The position numbers and the translations under genes were made by a program. Shown in pieces: positions 26,115 to 38,305 of a stretch of DNA of 64,000 nucleotides. The notes below the pieces were generated by a model. That model ran no database searches and was not told where the DNA came from. It saw nothing but the letters and a program-made list of their open reading frames with translations. Every line of letters begins with the position of its first letter. Position 1 is the stretch's first letter. This DNA is from Thinopyrum elongatum (Eukaryota > Streptophyta > Magnoliopsida > Poales > Poaceae). The DNA lies in assembly GCA_011799875.1 (NCBI GenBank), contig CM022303.1:430438376-430502375 (forward strand), written 5' to 3'.

Positions 26115-28616
26115 CATACTGGTCTCACGGCATGGACACATGGATGGAGTGCCATGGCATTTTAATTCCAAAAAATTAAAAAATGATCAGAAAAACATGA
26201 AACCTTGCTTGATGTAATGCCATGCCACCAAGATGATGTGGTAAAAAATTGGCCTCTTTGACGAAAGTTTGGACACACAGCCCTCACAAACCGGAGCAAC
26301 TCACTAGAAGGCTCGTGGTTCCAAGAGGGAACAATGCATGTTTGATGACGAACGGGAGATAACTTCCTCTTGCGGCCTTCAATTTTTTTCTACGTGTAAC
26401 GTGCACTAATACAACTGTCATGTGAAAATTTGGAAAATTTCTGGGGTCATTTGACCTTTTGAAGACATTTAAGTGATTTTCTAGCCATTTAATGACCGTA
26501 ATTCAAATTTGAACTACATCTACATGCAACGGCTAACCATAACGGTTTGAAAAATCATATTTGTGTGCGAGTTAATTCCATGTGCAGTAAATTAGAAGGA
26601 ATTTTCAAACATATTGGTCTCATGGCATGGACACATGCATGGAGTGCCATGGCATTTTAATTCCAAAAAATTAAAAAATGATCAGAAAAACATGAAACCT
26701 TGCTTGATGTAATGTCATGCCACCAAGATGATGTGGTAAAAAAGTTGGCCTGTTTGACGAAAGTTTGGACACACACCCCTCACAAACCGGAGCAACTCAC
26801 TAGAAGGCTCGTTGTTCCTAGAGGGAACAATACCTGTTTGATGACGAACGGGAGATAGCTTCCTCATACGAACTTTAATTTTTTTCTACGTGTAACATGC
26901 ACTAATACAACTGTCATGTGAAAATTTGGAAAATTTCAAGGGTCATTTGACCTTTTGAAGACATTTAAGTGATTTTCTAGCCATTTAATTACTGTAATTC
27001 AAATTTGAACTACATCTACATGCAACGGCTAACCATAATGGTTTGAAAAATCATATTTGTGTACTTGTGTGCGAGTTAATTCCATGTGCAGTAAATTAGA
27101 AGGAATTTTCAAACATATTGGTCTCATGGCATGGACACATGCATGGAGTGCCATGACATTTTAATTCCAAAAAATTAAAAAATGATTAGAAAAACATGAA
27201 ACATTGCTTGATGTAATGTCATGCCACCAAGATGATGTGGTAAAAAAGTTGGCCTGTCTGACGAAAGTTTGGACGCAAAGCCCTCACAAACCGGAGCAAC
27301 TCACTAGAAGGCTCGTGGTTCCGGGAGGGAACAATGTATGTTTGATGACGAATGGGAGATAGCTTCCTCTTACGGCCTTCAATTTTTTCTATGTGTAACG
27401 TGCACTAATACAACAGTCATGTGAAAATTTGGAAAATTTCAGGGGTCATTTGACCTTTTGAAGACATTTAAGTGATTTTCTAGCCATTTAATGACAGTAA
27501 TTCAAATTTGAACTAGATGTACATGCAACCACTAACCATAACGGTTTGAAAAATCATATTTGTGTACTTGTGTGCGAGTTAATTCCATGTGCAGTAAATT
27601 AGAAGGAATTTTCAAACATATTGGTCACACGGCATGGACACATGCATTGAGTGCCATGGCATTTTAATTCCAAAAAATTAAAATATGATCAGAAAAACAT
27701 GCAACCTTGCTTGATGTAATGTCATGCCACCAAGATGATGTGGTAAAAAAATTGGCTTGTTTGACGAAAGTTTGGACACACACCCCTCACAAACAGGAGC
27801 AACTCACTAGAAGGCTCGTGGTTCCGAGAGGGAACAATGTATGTTCGATGACGAATGGGAGATAGCTTCCTCTTACGGCCTTCAATTTTTTTCTACATGT
27901 AACGTAAACTAATACAACTGTCATGTGAAAATTTAGAAAAATTTTGGTGTCATTTGACATTTTGAAGACATTTAAGTGATTTTCTAGCCATTTAATGTAT
28001 GTAATTTAAATTTAAACTACATCTACATGCAACGGCTAAGCATAACGGTTTGAAAAATCATATTTGTGTGCGAGTTAATTCCATGTGCAGTAAATTAGAA
28101 GGAATTTTCAAACATATTGGTCTCACGACATGGACACATGCATGGAGTGCCATGGCATTTTAATTCCAAAAAATTAAAAAATGTTCAGAAAAACATGAAA
28201 CCTTGCTTGATGTAATGTCATGCCACCAAGATGATGTGGTAAAAAAGTTGGCCTGTTTGACGAAAGTTAGGACACACACACCTCACAAACCGAAGCAACT
28301 CACTAGAAGGCTCGTGGTTCCTAGAGGGAACAATGCATGTTTGATGACGAACGGGAGATAGCTTCCTCATACAAACTTTAATTTTTTTCTACGTGTAACA
28401 TGCACTAATACAACTGTCATGTGAAAATTCGGAAAATTTCAAGGGTTATTTGACCTTTTGAAGACATTTAAGTGATTTTCTAGCCTTTTAATTACTGTAA
28501 TTCAAATTTGAACTACATCTACATGCAACGGCTAACCATAACGGTTTGAAAAATCATATTTGTGTACTTGTGTGCGAGTTAATTCCATGTGCAGTAAATT
28601 AGAAGGAATTTTCAAA
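26115..28616 (+). repeat. Five-monomer higher-order repeat E-A-B-C-D, copy 1 (2502 bp)
   Basis: Monomers start at 26115 (E, 495), 26610 (A, 504), 27114 (B, 503), 27617 (C, 496) and 28113 (D, 504). E is like E' but has the 8-bp deletion and 'ttctggggtc'. A has 'gttgttcctag' and 'aatacctg'. B has 'ggcctgtctgacg' and 'caaccactaacc'. C has 'gcattgag' and 'tttaaatttaaa'. D has 'cacgacatgg'. The two following copies have the same length. Confidence 0.92.
28005..28016. other. Symmetric palindrome variant tttaaatttaaa in C monomers
   Basis: Most monomers have the perfect 12-bp palindrome ttcaaatttgaa here. C monomers have tttaaatttaaa, also a perfect palindrome, because both symmetric positions changed. 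Clean copies lie at 9966-9977, 12482-12493, 19481-19492, 24496-24507, 28005-28016, 30507-30518, 33009-33020, 60358-60369 and 63363-63374. A half-changed form, tttaaatttgaa, is seen near 10966 and 35517. No protein is known to me to bind it. Confidence 0.85.
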
Positions 28617-31118
28617 CATACTGGTCTCACGGCATGGACACATGGATGGAGTGCCATGGCATTTTAATTCCAAAAAATTAAAAAATGATCAGAAAAACAT
28701 GAAACCTTGCTTGATGTAATGCCATGCCACCAAGATGATGTGGTAAAAAATTGGCCTCTTTGACGAAAGTTTGGACACACAGCCCTCACAAACCGGAGCA
28801 ACTCACTAGAAGGCTCGTGGTTCCAAGAGGGAACAATGCATGTTTGATGACGAACGGGAGATAACTTCCTCTTGCGGCCTTCAATTTTTTTCTGCGTGTA
28901 ACGTGCACTAATACAACTGTCATGTGAAAATTTGGAAAATTTCTGGGGTCATTTGACCTTTTGAAGACATTTAAGTGATTTTCTAGCCATTTAATGACCG
29001 TAATTCAAATTTGAACTACATCTACATGCAACGGCTAACCATAACGGTTTGAAAAATCATATTTGTGTGCGAGTTAATTCCATGTGCAGTAAATTAGAAG
29101 GAATTTTCAAACATATTGGTCTCACGGCATGGACACATGCATGGAGTGCCATGGCATTTTAATTCCAAAAAATTAAAAAATGATCAGAAAAACATGAAAC
29201 CTTGCTTGATGTAATGTCATGCCACCAAGATGATGTGGTAAAAAAGTTGGCCTGTTTGACGAAAGTTTGGACACACACCCCTCACAAACCGGAGCAACTC
29301 ACTAGAAGGCTCGTTGTTCCTAGAGGGAACAATACCTGTTTGATGACGAACGGGAGATAGCTTCCTCATACGAACTTTAATTTTTTTCTACGTGTAACAT
29401 GCACTAATACAACTGTCATGTGAAAATTTGGAAAATTTCAAGGGTCATTTGACCTTTTGAAGACATTTAAGTGATTTTCTAGCCATTTAATTACTGTAAT
29501 TCAAATTTGAACTACATCTACATGCAACGGCTAACCATAATGGTTTGAAAAATCATATTTGTGTACTTGTGTGCGAGTTAATTCCATGTGCAGTAAATTA
29601 GAAGGAATTTTCAAACATATTGGTCTCATGGCATGGACACATGCATGGAGTGCCATGGCATTTTAATTCCAAAAAATTAAAAAATGATTAGGAAAACATG
29701 AAACATTGCTTGATGTAATGTCATGCCACCAAGATGATGTGGTAAAAAAGTTGGCCTGTCTGACGAAAGTTTGGACGCAAAGCCCTCACAAACCGGAGCA
29801 ACTCACTAGAAGGCTCGTGGTTCCGAGAGGGAACAATGCATGTTTGATGACGAATGGGAGATAGCTTCCTCTTACGGCCTTCAATATTTTCTATGTGTAA
29901 CGTGCACTAATACAACAGTCATGTGAAAATTTGGAAAATTTCAGGGGTCATTTGACCTTTTGAAGACATTTAAGTGATTTTCTAGCCATTTAATGACAGT
30001 AATTCAAATTTGAACTAGATGTACATGCAACCACTAACCATAACGGTTTGAAAAATCATATTTGTGTACTTGTGTGCGAGTTAATTCCATGTGCAGTAAA
30101 TTAGAAGGAATTTTCAAACATATTGGTCACACGGCATGGACACATGCATTGAGTGCCATGGCATTTTAATTCCAAAAAATTAAAATATGATCAGAAAAAC
30201 ATGCAACCTTGCTTGATGTAATGTCATGCCACCAAGATGATGTGGTAAAAAAATTGGCTTGTTTGACGAAAGTTTGGACACACACCCCTCACAAACAGGA
30301 GCAACTCACTAGAAGGCTCGTGGTTCCGAGAGGGAACAATGTATGTTTGATGACGAATGGGAGATAGCTTCCTCTTACGGCCTTCAATTTTTTTCTACAT
30401 GTAACGTAAACTAATACAACTGTCATGTGAAAATTTAGAAAAAATTTGGTGTCATTTGACATTTTGAAGACATTTAAGTGATTTTCTAGCCATTTAATGT
30501 ATGTAATTTAAATTTAAACTACATCTACATGCAACGGCTAAGCATAACGGTTTGAAAAATCATATTTGTGTGCGAGTTAATTCCATGTGCAGTAAATTAG
30601 AAGGAATTTTCAAACATATTGGTCTCACGACATGGACACATGCATGGAGTGCCATGGCATTTTAATTCCAAAAAATTAAAAAATGTTCAGAAAAACATGA
30701 AACCTTGCTTGATGTAATGTCATGCCACCAAGATGATGTGGTAAAAAAGTTGGCCTGTTTGACGAAAGTTAGGACACACACACCTCACAAACCGAAGCAA
30801 CTCACTAGAAGGCTCGTGGTTCCTAGAGGGAACAATGCATGTTTGATGACGAACGGGAGATAGCTTCCTCATACAAACTTTAATTTTTTTCTACGTGTAA
30901 CATGCACTAATACAACTGTCATGTGAAAATTCGGAAAATTTCAAGGGTTATTTGACCTTTTGAAGACATTTAAGTGATTTTCTAGCCTTTTAATTACTGT
31001 AATTCAAATTTGAACTACATCTACATGCAACGGCTAACCATAACGGTTTGAAAAATCATATTTGTGTACTTGTGTGCGAGTTAATTCCATGTGCAGTAAA
31101 TTAGAAGGAATTTTCAAA
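28617..31118 (+). repeat. Five-monomer higher-order repeat E-A-B-C-D, copy 2 (2502 bp)
   Basis: Monomers start at 28617, 29112, 29616, 30119 and 30615, with lengths 495, 504, 503, 496 and 504, identical to copy 1. Differences from the neighbours are isolated substitutions, for example 'gattaggaaaac' in B near 29690. Local homogenisation is therefore strong. Confidence 0.92.
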
Positions 31119-33620
31119 CATACTGGTCTCACGGCATGGACACATGGATGGAGTGCCATGGCATTTTAATTCCAAAAAATTAAAAAATGATCAGAAAAAC
31201 ATGAAACCTTGCTTGATGTAATGCCATGCCACCAAGATGATGTGGTAAAAAATTGGCCTCTTTGACGAAAGTTTGGACACACAGCCCTCACAAACCGGAG
31301 CAACTCACTAGAAGGCTCGTGGTTCCAAGAGGGAACAATGCATGTTTGATGACGAACGGGAGATAACTTCCTCTTGCGGCCTTCAATTTTTTTCTGCGTG
31401 TAACGTGCACTAATACAACTGTCATGTGAAAATTTGGAAAATTTCTGGGTTCATTTGACCTTTTGAAGACATTTAAGTGATTTTCTAGCCATTTAATGAC
31501 CGTAATTCAAATTTGAACTACATCTACATGCAACGGCTAACCATAACGGTTTGAAAAATCATATTTGTGTGCGAGTTAATTCCATGTGCAGTAAATTAGA
31601 AGGAATTTTCAAACATATTGGTCTCATGGCATGGACACATGCATGGAGTGCCATGGCATTTTAATTCCAAAAAATTAAAAAATGATCAGAAAAACATGAA
31701 ACCTTGCTTGATGTAATGTCATGCCACCAAGATGATGTGGTAAAAAAGTTGGCCTGTTTGACGAAAGTTTGGACACACACCCCTCACAAACCGGAGCAAC
31801 TCACTAGAAGGCTCGTTGTTCCTAGAGGGAACAATACCTGTTTGATGACGAACGGGAGATAGCTTCCTCATACGAACTTTAATTTTTTTCTACGTGTAAC
31901 ATGCACTAATACAACTGTCATGTGAAAATTTGGAAAATTTCAAGGGTCATTTGACCTTTTGAAGACATTTAAGTGATTTTCTAGCCATTTAATTACTGTA
32001 ATTCAAATTTGAACTACATCTACATGCAACGGCTAACCATAATGGTTTGAAAAATCATATTTGTGTACTTGTGTGCGAGTTAATTCCATGTGCAGTAAAT
32101 TAGAAGGAATTTTCAAACATATTGGTCTCATGGCATGGACACATGCATGGAGTGCCATGGCATTTTAATTCCAAAAAATTAAAAAATGATTAGAAAAACA
32201 TGAAACATTGCTTGATGTAATGTCATGCCACCAAGATGATGTGGTAAAAAAGTTGGCCTGTCTGACGAAAGTTTGGACGCAAAGCCCTCACAAACCGGAG
32301 CAACTCACTAGAAGGCTCGTGGTTCCGAGAGGGAACAATGCATGTTTGATGACGAATGGGAGATAGCTTCCTCTTACGGCCTTCAATATTTTCTATGTGT
32401 AACGTGCACTAATACAACAGTCATGTGAAAATTTGGAAAATTTCAGGGGTCATTTGACCTTTTGAAGACATTTAAGTGATTTTCTAGCCATTTAATGACA
32501 GTAATTCAAATTTGAACTAGATGTACATGCAACCACTAACCATAACGGTTTGAAAAATCATATTTGTGTACTTGTGTGCGAGTTAATTCCATGTGCAGTA
32601 AATTAGAAGGAATTTTCAAACATATTGGTCACAGGGCATGGACACATGCATTGAGTGCCATGGCATTTTAATTCCAAAAAATTAAAATATGATCAGAAAA
32701 ACATGCAACCTTGCTTGATGTAATGTCATGCCACCAAGATGATGTGGTAAAAAAATTGGCTTGTTTGACGAAAGTTTGGACACACACCCCTCACAAACAG
32801 GAGCAACTCACTAGAAGGCTCGTGGTTCCGAGAGGGAACAATGTATGTTTGATGACGAATGGGAGATAGCTTCCTCTTACGGCCTTCAATTTTTTTCTAC
32901 ATGTAACGTAAACTAATACAACTGTCATGTGAAAATTTAGAAAAATTTTGGTGTCATTTGACATTTTGAAGACATTTAAGTGATTTTCTAGCCATTTAAT
33001 GTATGTAATTTAAATTTAAACTACATCTACATGCAACGGCTAAGCATAACGGTTTGAAAAATCATATTTGTGTGCGAGTTAATTCCATGTGCAGTAAATT
33101 AGAAGGAATTTTCAAACATATTGGTCTCACGACATGGACACATGCATGGAGTGCCATGGCATTTTAATTCCAAAAAATTAAAAAATGTTCAGAAAAACAT
33201 GAAACCTTGCTTGATGTAATGTCATGCCACCAAGATGATGTGGTAAAAAAGTTGGCCTGTTTGACGAAAGTTTGGACACACACACCTCACAAACCGAAGC
33301 AACTCACTAGAAGGCTCGTGGTTCCTAGAGGGAACAATGCATGTTTGATGACGAACGGGAGATAGCTTCCTCATACAAACTTTAATTTTTTTCTACGTGT
33401 AACATGCACTAATACAACTGTCATGTGAAAATTCGGAAAATTTCAAGGGTTATTTGACCTTTTGAAGACATTTAAGTGATTTTCTAGCCTTTTAATTACT
33501 GTAATTCAAATTTGAACTACATCTACATGCAACGGCTAACCATAACGGTTTGAAAAATCATATTTGTGTACTTGTGTGCGAGTTAATTCCATGTGCAGTA
33601 AATTAGAAGGAATTTTCAAA
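31119..33620 (+). repeat. Five-monomer higher-order repeat E-A-B-C-D, copy 3 (2502 bp)
   Basis: Monomers start at 31119, 31614, 32118, 32621 and 33117, with lengths 495, 504, 503, 496 and 504. B here shares the 'ttcaatattttc' shortening with copy 2. After this copy the regular phase ends, because an E' monomer of 503 bp follows instead of the 495-bp E. Confidence 0.92.
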
Positions 33621-35849
33621 CATACTGGTCTCACGGCATGGACACATGGATGGAGTGCCATGGCATTTTAATTCCAAAAAATTAAAAAATGATCAGAAAA
33701 ACATGAAACCTTGCTTGATGTAATGCCATGCCACCAAGATGATGTGGTAAAAAATTGGCCTCTTTGACGAAAGTTTGGACACACAGCCCTCACAAACCGG
33801 AGCAACTCACTAGAAGGCTCGTGGTTCCAAGAGGGAACAATGCATGTTTGATGACGAACGGGAGATAACTTCCTCTTGCGGCCTTCAATTTTTTTCTGCG
33901 TGTAACGTGCACTAATACAACTGTCATGTGAAAATTTGGAAAATTTCTTGGGTCATTTGACCATTTAAAGACATTTAAGTGATTTTCTAGCCATTTAATG
34001 ACCGTAATTCAAATTTGAACTACATCTACATGCAACGGCTAACCATAACGGTTTGAAAAATCATATTTGTGTACTTGTGTGCGAGTTAATTCCATGTGCA
34101 GTAAATTAGAAGGAATTTTCAAACATATTGGTCTCACGGCATGGACACATGCATGGAGTGCCATGGCATTTTAATTCCGAAAAATTAAAAAATGATCAGA
34201 AAAACATGAAACCTTGCTTGATGTAATGTCATGCCACCAAGATGATGTGGTAAAAAAGTTGGCCTGTTTGACGAAAGTTTGGACACACACCCCTCACAAA
34301 CCGGAGCAACTCACTAGAAGGCTCGTTTTTCCTAGAGGGAACAATGCCTATTTGATGACGAACGGGAGATAGCTTCCTCATACGAACTTTAATTTTTTTC
34401 TACGTGTAACATGCACTAATACAACTGTCATGTGAAAATTTGGAAAATTTCAAGGGTCATTTGACCTTTTGAAGACATTTAAGTGATTTTCTAGCCATTT
34501 AATTACTGTAATTCAAATTTGAACTACATCTACATGCAACGGCTAACCATAACGGTTTGAAAAATCATATTTGTGTACTTGTGTGCGAGTTAATTCCATG
34601 TGCAATAAATTCGAAGGAATTTTCAAACATATTGGTCTCACGGCATGGACACATGCATGGAGTGCCATGGCATTTTAATTCCTAAAAATTAAAAAATGAT
34701 CAGAAAAACATGAAACCTTGCTTGATGTAATGTCATGCCACCAAGATGATGTGGTAAAAAAATTGGCCTGTTTGACGAAAGTTTGGACACACAACCCTCA
34801 CAAACCGGAGAACTCACTAGAAGGCTCGTGGTTCCAAGAGGGAACAATGCATGTTTGACGACGAATGGGAGATAGCTTCCTCTTATGGCCTTCAATTTTT
34901 TCTACATGTAACATGCACTAATACAACTGTCATATGAAAATTTTGAAAATTTCAGGGGTCATTTGACCTTTTGAAGACATTTAAGTGATTTTCTAGCCAT
35001 TTAATGACCGTAATTCAAATTTGAACTAGATGTACATGCAACGGCTAACCGTAACGGTTTGAAAAATCATATTTGTGTACTTGTGTGCGAGTTAATTCCA
35101 TGTGCAGTAAATTAGAAGGAATTTTCAAACATATTCATTTCACGGCATGGACACATGCATGGATTGCCATGCACTTTAATTCCAAAAAATTAAAAAATGA
35201 TCAGAGAAACATGAAACCTTGCTTGATGTAATGTCATGCCACCAAGATGAAGTGGTAAAAAAATTGGCATGTTTGACGAAAGTTTGGAAACACACCCCTC
35301 ACAAACCGGAGCAACTCACTAGAAGGCTCGTGGTTCCGAGAGGGAACAATGCATGTTTGATGACGAACGGGAGATAGCTTCCTCTTACGGCATTCAATTT
35401 TTTTCAACGTGTAACATGCACTAATACAACTGTCATGTGAAAATTTGGAAAATTTCAGGGGTCATTTGACCTTTTGAAGACATTTAAGTGATTTTCTAGC
35501 CATTTAATGACCGTAATTTAAATTTGAACTACATCTACATGGAACGGCTAACCATGACGGTTTGAAAAATCATATTTGTGTACTTGTGTGCGAGTTAATT
35601 CCATGTGCAGTAAATTAGAAGGAATTTTCAAACATATTGGTCTCACGGCATGGAAACATGCATGGAGTGCCATGGCATTTTCATTCCAAAAAATTAAAAA
35701 ATGATCAGAAAAACATGAAACCTTGCTTGATGTAATGCCATGCCACCAAGATGATGTGGTAAAAAAATTGGCCTGTTTGACGAAAGTTTGGACACACAAC
35801 CCTCACAAACCGGAGAACTCACTAGAAGGCTCGTGGTTCCAAGAGGGAA
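33621..35849 (+). repeat. Post-pentamer monomers E', A' and three divergent units
   Basis: Monomers start at 33621 (E', 503), 34124 (A', 504), 34628 (502), 35130 (503) and 35633 (partial). The first three parallel 20093, 20596 and 21604, with the monomer equivalent to 21100 missing. The 35130 unit has 'catattcatttcacgg' and 'ttggcatgtttg', the latter also seen near 11220. Clean sequence stops near 35850, where the first of many single-base losses appears. Confidence 0.82.
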
Positions 35850-36993
35850 CATGCCTGTTTGATGACGAACGGGAGACAGCTTCCTCATACGAACATTTAA
35901 ATTATTTCTACGTGTAACATGCCTAATACAACTGTCATGTGAAATTTTGGAAATTTTCAAGGTCATTTGACCTTTTTTGAAGACATTTAGTGATTTTTCT
36001 AGACATTTAATTACTGAATTCAAAGTTGAACTACATCTACAGCCACGGCTACCCCACCATACCGTTTTGAAAATCGTCTTTGTGTACTTGGTGCGAGTTT
36101 ATTAAATGTGCCGTACATTAGAAGAATTTTCAACATATTGGTCCTCACGGCTGGACACTGGCATGGAGTGCCATTGCATTTTTAATTCCAAAAAATTAAA
36201 AAATTATTAGAAAAACATGAACATTGTCTTGATGTTAATGTCATGCCCACCAAGATGATGTGTAAAAAAGTTGCCTGTTTGACAAAGTTTGTGGACGCAA
36301 AGCCCTCACAAACCGAGCAAACTCACTAGAAGGCTCGGGTTTTTACAAGAGGGAACATTGCATTTTGATGACGAATGGGAGATAGCTTCCTCTTACGGCC
36401 TTCAATTTTTTTCTATGTGAACGTGCACTATACAACAGTCTGTATAATTTGGAAAATTTCAGGGTCCATCTTGAACTTTGAGACATTAGTTGATTTTCTA
36501 AGCCATTTCATGACCGTAATTCAAATTTGAACTACATCTACATGCAACTGCTAACCTAACGGTTTGAAAAATCATATTTTGCGTGCGAGTTAATTCCATT
36601 TGAATTAAATTAGGAAGGAATTTTCAAGAGATTGGTCTCACGGTCATGGCCACATGCTGAGTGCCATGGTATTTGTTATTCCCAAAAAATAAAAAAATGA
36701 TCAGGAAACATGAAAAACCTTGCTTGCTGTCCACTGTCATGCACCAAGAGGAATTGTTGGGGAAAAAAAAACGTTGGCCTGTTTGGACGAAAGTTTTTGG
36801 CCACACCCCCTCCAAACGGAGCAACTCCTAAGGCTCGTTTAATCCAGAGGGAACAATGCTGTGTGAATGACGACCGTGAGATAGCTTCCCATACGAACTT
36901 TAATATTTCTACGTGTAACATGCACTAATACAACTGTCCATGTAAAATTTGGAAAATTTCAGGGTCATTTGACCTTTTGAACACTTTAAGTGA

Positions 36994-37052
36994 TTTTTTT
37001 TTTTTCCCCCCCCCCCCCCCCCCCCCCCCCCCCTTTAAGGGCCCCCCCCCCC
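36994..37052 (+). other. Homopolymer run T12-C28 ... C11, probable sequencing artefact
   Basis: The run is 12 T (36994-37005), 28 C (37006-37033), 'tttaaggg', then 11 C (37042-37052). It sits where other monomers have 'tgattttctagc'. Nothing like it occurs in any other monomer, and it lies inside the error-rich segment. A base-calling or consensus artefact is most likely. Confidence 0.85.
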
Positions 37053-38159
37053 ACGTATTTAATTACTGTAAATTTCAAATTTGAAACTACATTACATGCA
37101 ACGGCTAACCATACCGATTTTGGAAAAAATCCATTTTGTGTACTTGTGTGCGAGTGAATTCCATGTGTAGTAAATTAAAGGAATTTTCAAACATATTGGT
37201 CTCACGGCATGGACACATGCATGTAAGTTGGCCATGCATTTTAATTGCAAAAAATTTATAAAATTATAGAAAACCATGAAAACATGCTTGATGTAATGTC
37301 ATGCCACCAAGATGAGGTGGGAAAAAGTGGCCTGTTTGACAAAAGTTTGGACGCAAACCCTCACAACCGGAGCCAATCACTAGAAGGCCGTGTTTCCAAG
37401 AGGGAACAATGCATTGTTTTGGATGACGAAGTGGGAGATAGCTTCCTCTTACGGCCTTCAATTTTTTTCTATTGTAACGTGCACTAATACAACATCATGT
37501 TGATAATTTGGAAAATTTTTTCAGGGGTCATTTGCCTTTTTGAAGAACATTTAAGTGATTTTCTAGCCTTTAATTGACCGTAATTCAATTTGAACTACAT
37601 CTACTGCACCGGATAACCATAACGGTTTTGAAAAATCATATTTGTGTGCGAGTTAATTCCATGTTCATAAATTAGAGGAATTTTCAAAATTTGTCACAAC
37701 GGATGGACAACATGCATTTGAGTTGCCATGGCATTTTAATTCCAAAAAATTAAAATATAGGATCAGAAAAAACTGAAACCTTGCTTGAGTTTAAATGTCC
37801 ATTGCCCCCAAGATGATGTGGTAAAAACATTGTCGTGTTTGACGAAAGTTTGGACACCACCCCCCACAAACAGGAGTGCACTCACTAGAAGGCTCGTGGT
37901 TCCCGAAGAGGGGAAACAAATGTATGTTTTTGATGACGAATGGGAGATAGCTTTCCTCTTTCACGGCCTTTCATTTTTTTTCTACCGTAACTTACAACTT
38001 AATTACAACCTTTTCATGTGAAATTTGGAAAAATTTTGTGTTCATTTTGACATCTTTGAGACATTAAGTGTTTTCCTACCCATTTAAAAGTGGTAATTGT
38101 ACCTTTCCCATTTACCCCCACATCTACCTGCAAAACGGCTAAGCATAACGGTTATGAAC

Positions 38160-38305
38160 AAATCAATTCTTGTGTATGCCGAGATTCCTTCCATTTTGGC
38201 CACGTTACAATTAAAGGCTTTTTCAAACCTAATTGGTTTCCCCCCCCCCCCTCACTACCCAATGGGGAACACCTGGCCCCATGGAGTTTCCCCTGGCAAT
38301 TTTAA
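38160..38305 (+). other. Badly corrupted monomer start with C12 run
   Basis: The end of one C-type monomer and the start of the next D-type monomer are hard to align. A 12-C run at 38240-38251 and other C-rich changes replace the expected 'ggtctcacgacatgg' region. The flanks recover normal satellite. Chance open frames on both strands here follow from the corruption. Confidence 0.75.

Larger units (their letters stand above)
1..35849 (+). repeat. Tandem satellite array, ~500-bp monomer, clean forward part
   Basis: The segment is continuous head-to-tail satellite DNA. Using the 'catattggtctca' anchor, monomers start at 1, 504, 1008, 1511, 2016, 2520, 3026, 3529, 4034, 4538, 5041, 5546, 6050, 6555, 7059, 7564, 8068, 8571, 9074, 9578, 10082, 10584, 11086, 11590, 12094, 12598, 13102, 13606, 14101, 14605, 15101, 15596 and 16092, and continue to 35633 (71 complete units). 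Lengths are 502-506 or 495-496 bp. Monomers differ mostly by single-base substitutions, and no unrelated sequence interrupts them. There is no transposon, gene or unique spacer. This arrangement is typical of heterochromatic satellite DNA in eukaryotes, likely a plant. The family name and chromosomal position cannot be read from the sequence. Confidence 0.98.

Noticed and set aside
26115..33620. CRISPR-like array
   Set aside because: The repeats are ~500 bp with no short direct repeat plus unique spacer arrangement; monomers abut head to tail.
35694..36023. Longer open frames of 80-110 codons between 35.7 and 58.3 kb
   Set aside because: They are created by random single-base indels joining satellite frames in the error-rich segment, and are not found in clean copies.
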